Source: Erythrobacteraceae bacterium CCH12-C2 (GTDB lineage: Bacteria > Pseudomonadota > Alphaproteobacteria > Sphingomonadales > Sphingomonadaceae). Taken from it: 5,284 nucleotides of DNA. Shown here piece by piece: positions 4,629 through 5,284 of the stretch (position 1 is the first letter of the stretch; each line of letters begins with the position of its first letter). The position numbers and the translations under genes were made by a program. Under the pieces are notes generated by a model. The model ran no database searches, was not told the origin of the DNA, and saw only the letters and a list, made by a program, of their open reading frames with translations. The stretch is taken from positions 1 to 5,284 of the forward strand of contig LSKF01000086.1 in NCBI GenBank assembly GCA_001556995.1, in the 5' to 3' direction.

Positions 4629-5283
4629 CGCCGTCGGTCTGCCGAAGGAGCACCATACTTGCCGCCTGAAGTGAAGCTACCGATTGAGAAGCGGTGCGCT
4701 TTGTTACACCCAGTCCTCGAGCGAGCTCAGCTCGAGTAAGTGGGCCCAAGCTGACGATCATTCGCCAGGTTTGCGGAGCAGTCGAAGAGGCGTACAGCCC
4801 AGAAAGTACATCGTCGGCCCGGACGACAGCCCTTCGCAGGAAGCGCAAGTCGACCTCAGCCTTTTCGCTGGCTACCTGGAGCGCCGCGCGAAGCACAACG
4901 GGCAAGGGCTCTTCATGGAGTTCACGAAACACAGCCCGCGGCATGACCCCAGCAAGCGCCATTGGAGCCGACCCCAGCCCAAACAAGTGTGGCCGCATGG
5001 CGGCCGCGATCGACGCAGCCCAGGCCGCACCCCGCGGCGCCGAACGTGTAACAGCGATCCCACCGACCTGGACCATCTCACTGCCGCCCTCAAGGAAATC
5101 GATTTCTTCAGTTCGCAGCTCCGTCAACCATTCAAGCAAGGCGCCCATCGGATCGCGGGTCGGCAGCAGCGCATCGAGCCGTTCGAGCGCGCGATCGGCG
5201 GGCCTGTATGTCTCGCTGAATCCTTCGGAGTGACTTTTGGCGGCCATGACCAGCTTGGCGGCATGGGCGAGGGGAGGGTGACC
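4588..5283 (-). CDS. Uncharacterised protein with C-terminal helix-turn-helix, 5' end outside the window
   Basis: The reading frame is open from the right edge of the window to the stop at 4590-4588, giving at least 231 residues. An internal ATG at 5247-5245 would give 219, but it has no Shine-Dalgarno and the frame continues upstream without a stop, so the true start is probably outside. I do not recognise the family. The chain is Ala- and Leu-rich and mostly helical, with no transmembrane or signal segment. Numbered from the Met at 5247, residues about 166-205 (LGPLTRAELARGLGVTKRTA, then SQSVASLQ) look like a winged helix-turn-helix with a following wing. The role is therefore possibly DNA binding. 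An equivalent wHTH tail occurs in plasmid-borne alphaproteobacterial proteins of the RHE_PE00001 type, but I cannot confirm a relationship. It converges on parB, overlapping it by 41 bases, and encodes its last 13 residues there. Confidence 0.7.
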   Translation of the reverse strand, partial: GHPPLAHAAKLVMAAKSHSEGFSETYRPADRALERLDALLPTRDPMGALLEWLTELRTEEIDFLEGGSEMVQVGGIAVTRSAPRGAAWAASIAAAMRPHLFGLGSAPMALAGVMPRAVFRELHEEPLPVVLRAALQVASEKAEVDLRFLRRAVVRADDVLSGLYASSTAPQTWRMIVSLGPLTRAELARGLGVTKRTASQSVASLQAASMVLLRQTDGAILPASADLERRE

Positions 5284-5284
5284 T

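Noticed and set aside
4716..4736. Inverted repeat CTCGAGC / GCTCGAG
   Set aside because: It lies inside the helix-turn-helix coding part of the leftward gene, encoding ELARGL-type residues, has no T-run, and is short enough to arise from codon repetition.
4694..5233. Rightward open frame opposite the last gene
   Set aside because: Its Ser/Arg/Ala-rich low-complexity translation is typical of an antisense shadow in GC-rich DNA. The leftward frame has the better protein composition and a recognisable helix-turn-helix.
1..5284. CRISPR arrays, tRNA or rRNA genes, insertion sequences
   Set aside because: No regularly spaced direct repeats with unique spacers apart from the iterons, no tRNA-like or rRNA-like sequence, and no transposase or terminal inverted repeats were seen.

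Overview
The window is the replication and partition core of a low-copy plasmid or other secondary replicon, most likely from an alphaproteobacterium; a sphingomonad-type host is my best guess. The reasons are the moderately GC-rich sequence, the partition proteins that resemble the RepA/RepB proteins of alphaproteobacterial repABC plasmids, the small WGR-domain gene, and clustered GANTC sites (the alphaproteobacterial CcrM methylation motif) near the origin. No species can be named from the sequence alone.

Layout, left to right. A small WGR-domain gene reads leftward (about 130-396, possibly from 450), with a perfect inverted repeat just beyond its 3' end (24-45) and another at its possible upstream start (443-468). 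Next is a gene-free stretch of roughly 590 bases that looks like the replication origin. It holds a leftward rho-independent terminator (578-602), a cluster of four GATTC sites (606-632), five iterons of pattern CCTGAC-N5-GGGGG (676-776), a sixth iteron (926-941), and an inverted repeat built from iteron half-sites (960-993) that is probably the rep operator. The rightward genes follow: a Rep_3-type initiator (1038-2189), a ParA/RepA-like ATPase (2359-3561) and a ParB/RepB-like protein (3609-4628). Two near-identical palindromes (2197-2216 and 3571-3590) sit on either side of parA and are the best parS centromere candidates. A leftward gene of unknown function with a C-terminal helix-turn-helix overlaps the end of parB by 41 bases and runs off the right edge.

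How it fits together. The initiator should bind the iterons to start replication and bind the inverted repeat to limit its own synthesis. ParB should load on the two parS palindromes, and ParA should move or position the resulting complexes. The most unusual observation is that the iteron motif also occurs three times outside the origin, always in the opposite orientation: once 6 bases after the first parS site (2223-2238) and twice inside the parB coding sequence (4429-4444 and 4447-4462), where it encodes a short PKKSG repeat. These satellite sites suggest a physical or regulatory link between initiator binding (copy control, handcuffing) and the partition locus.
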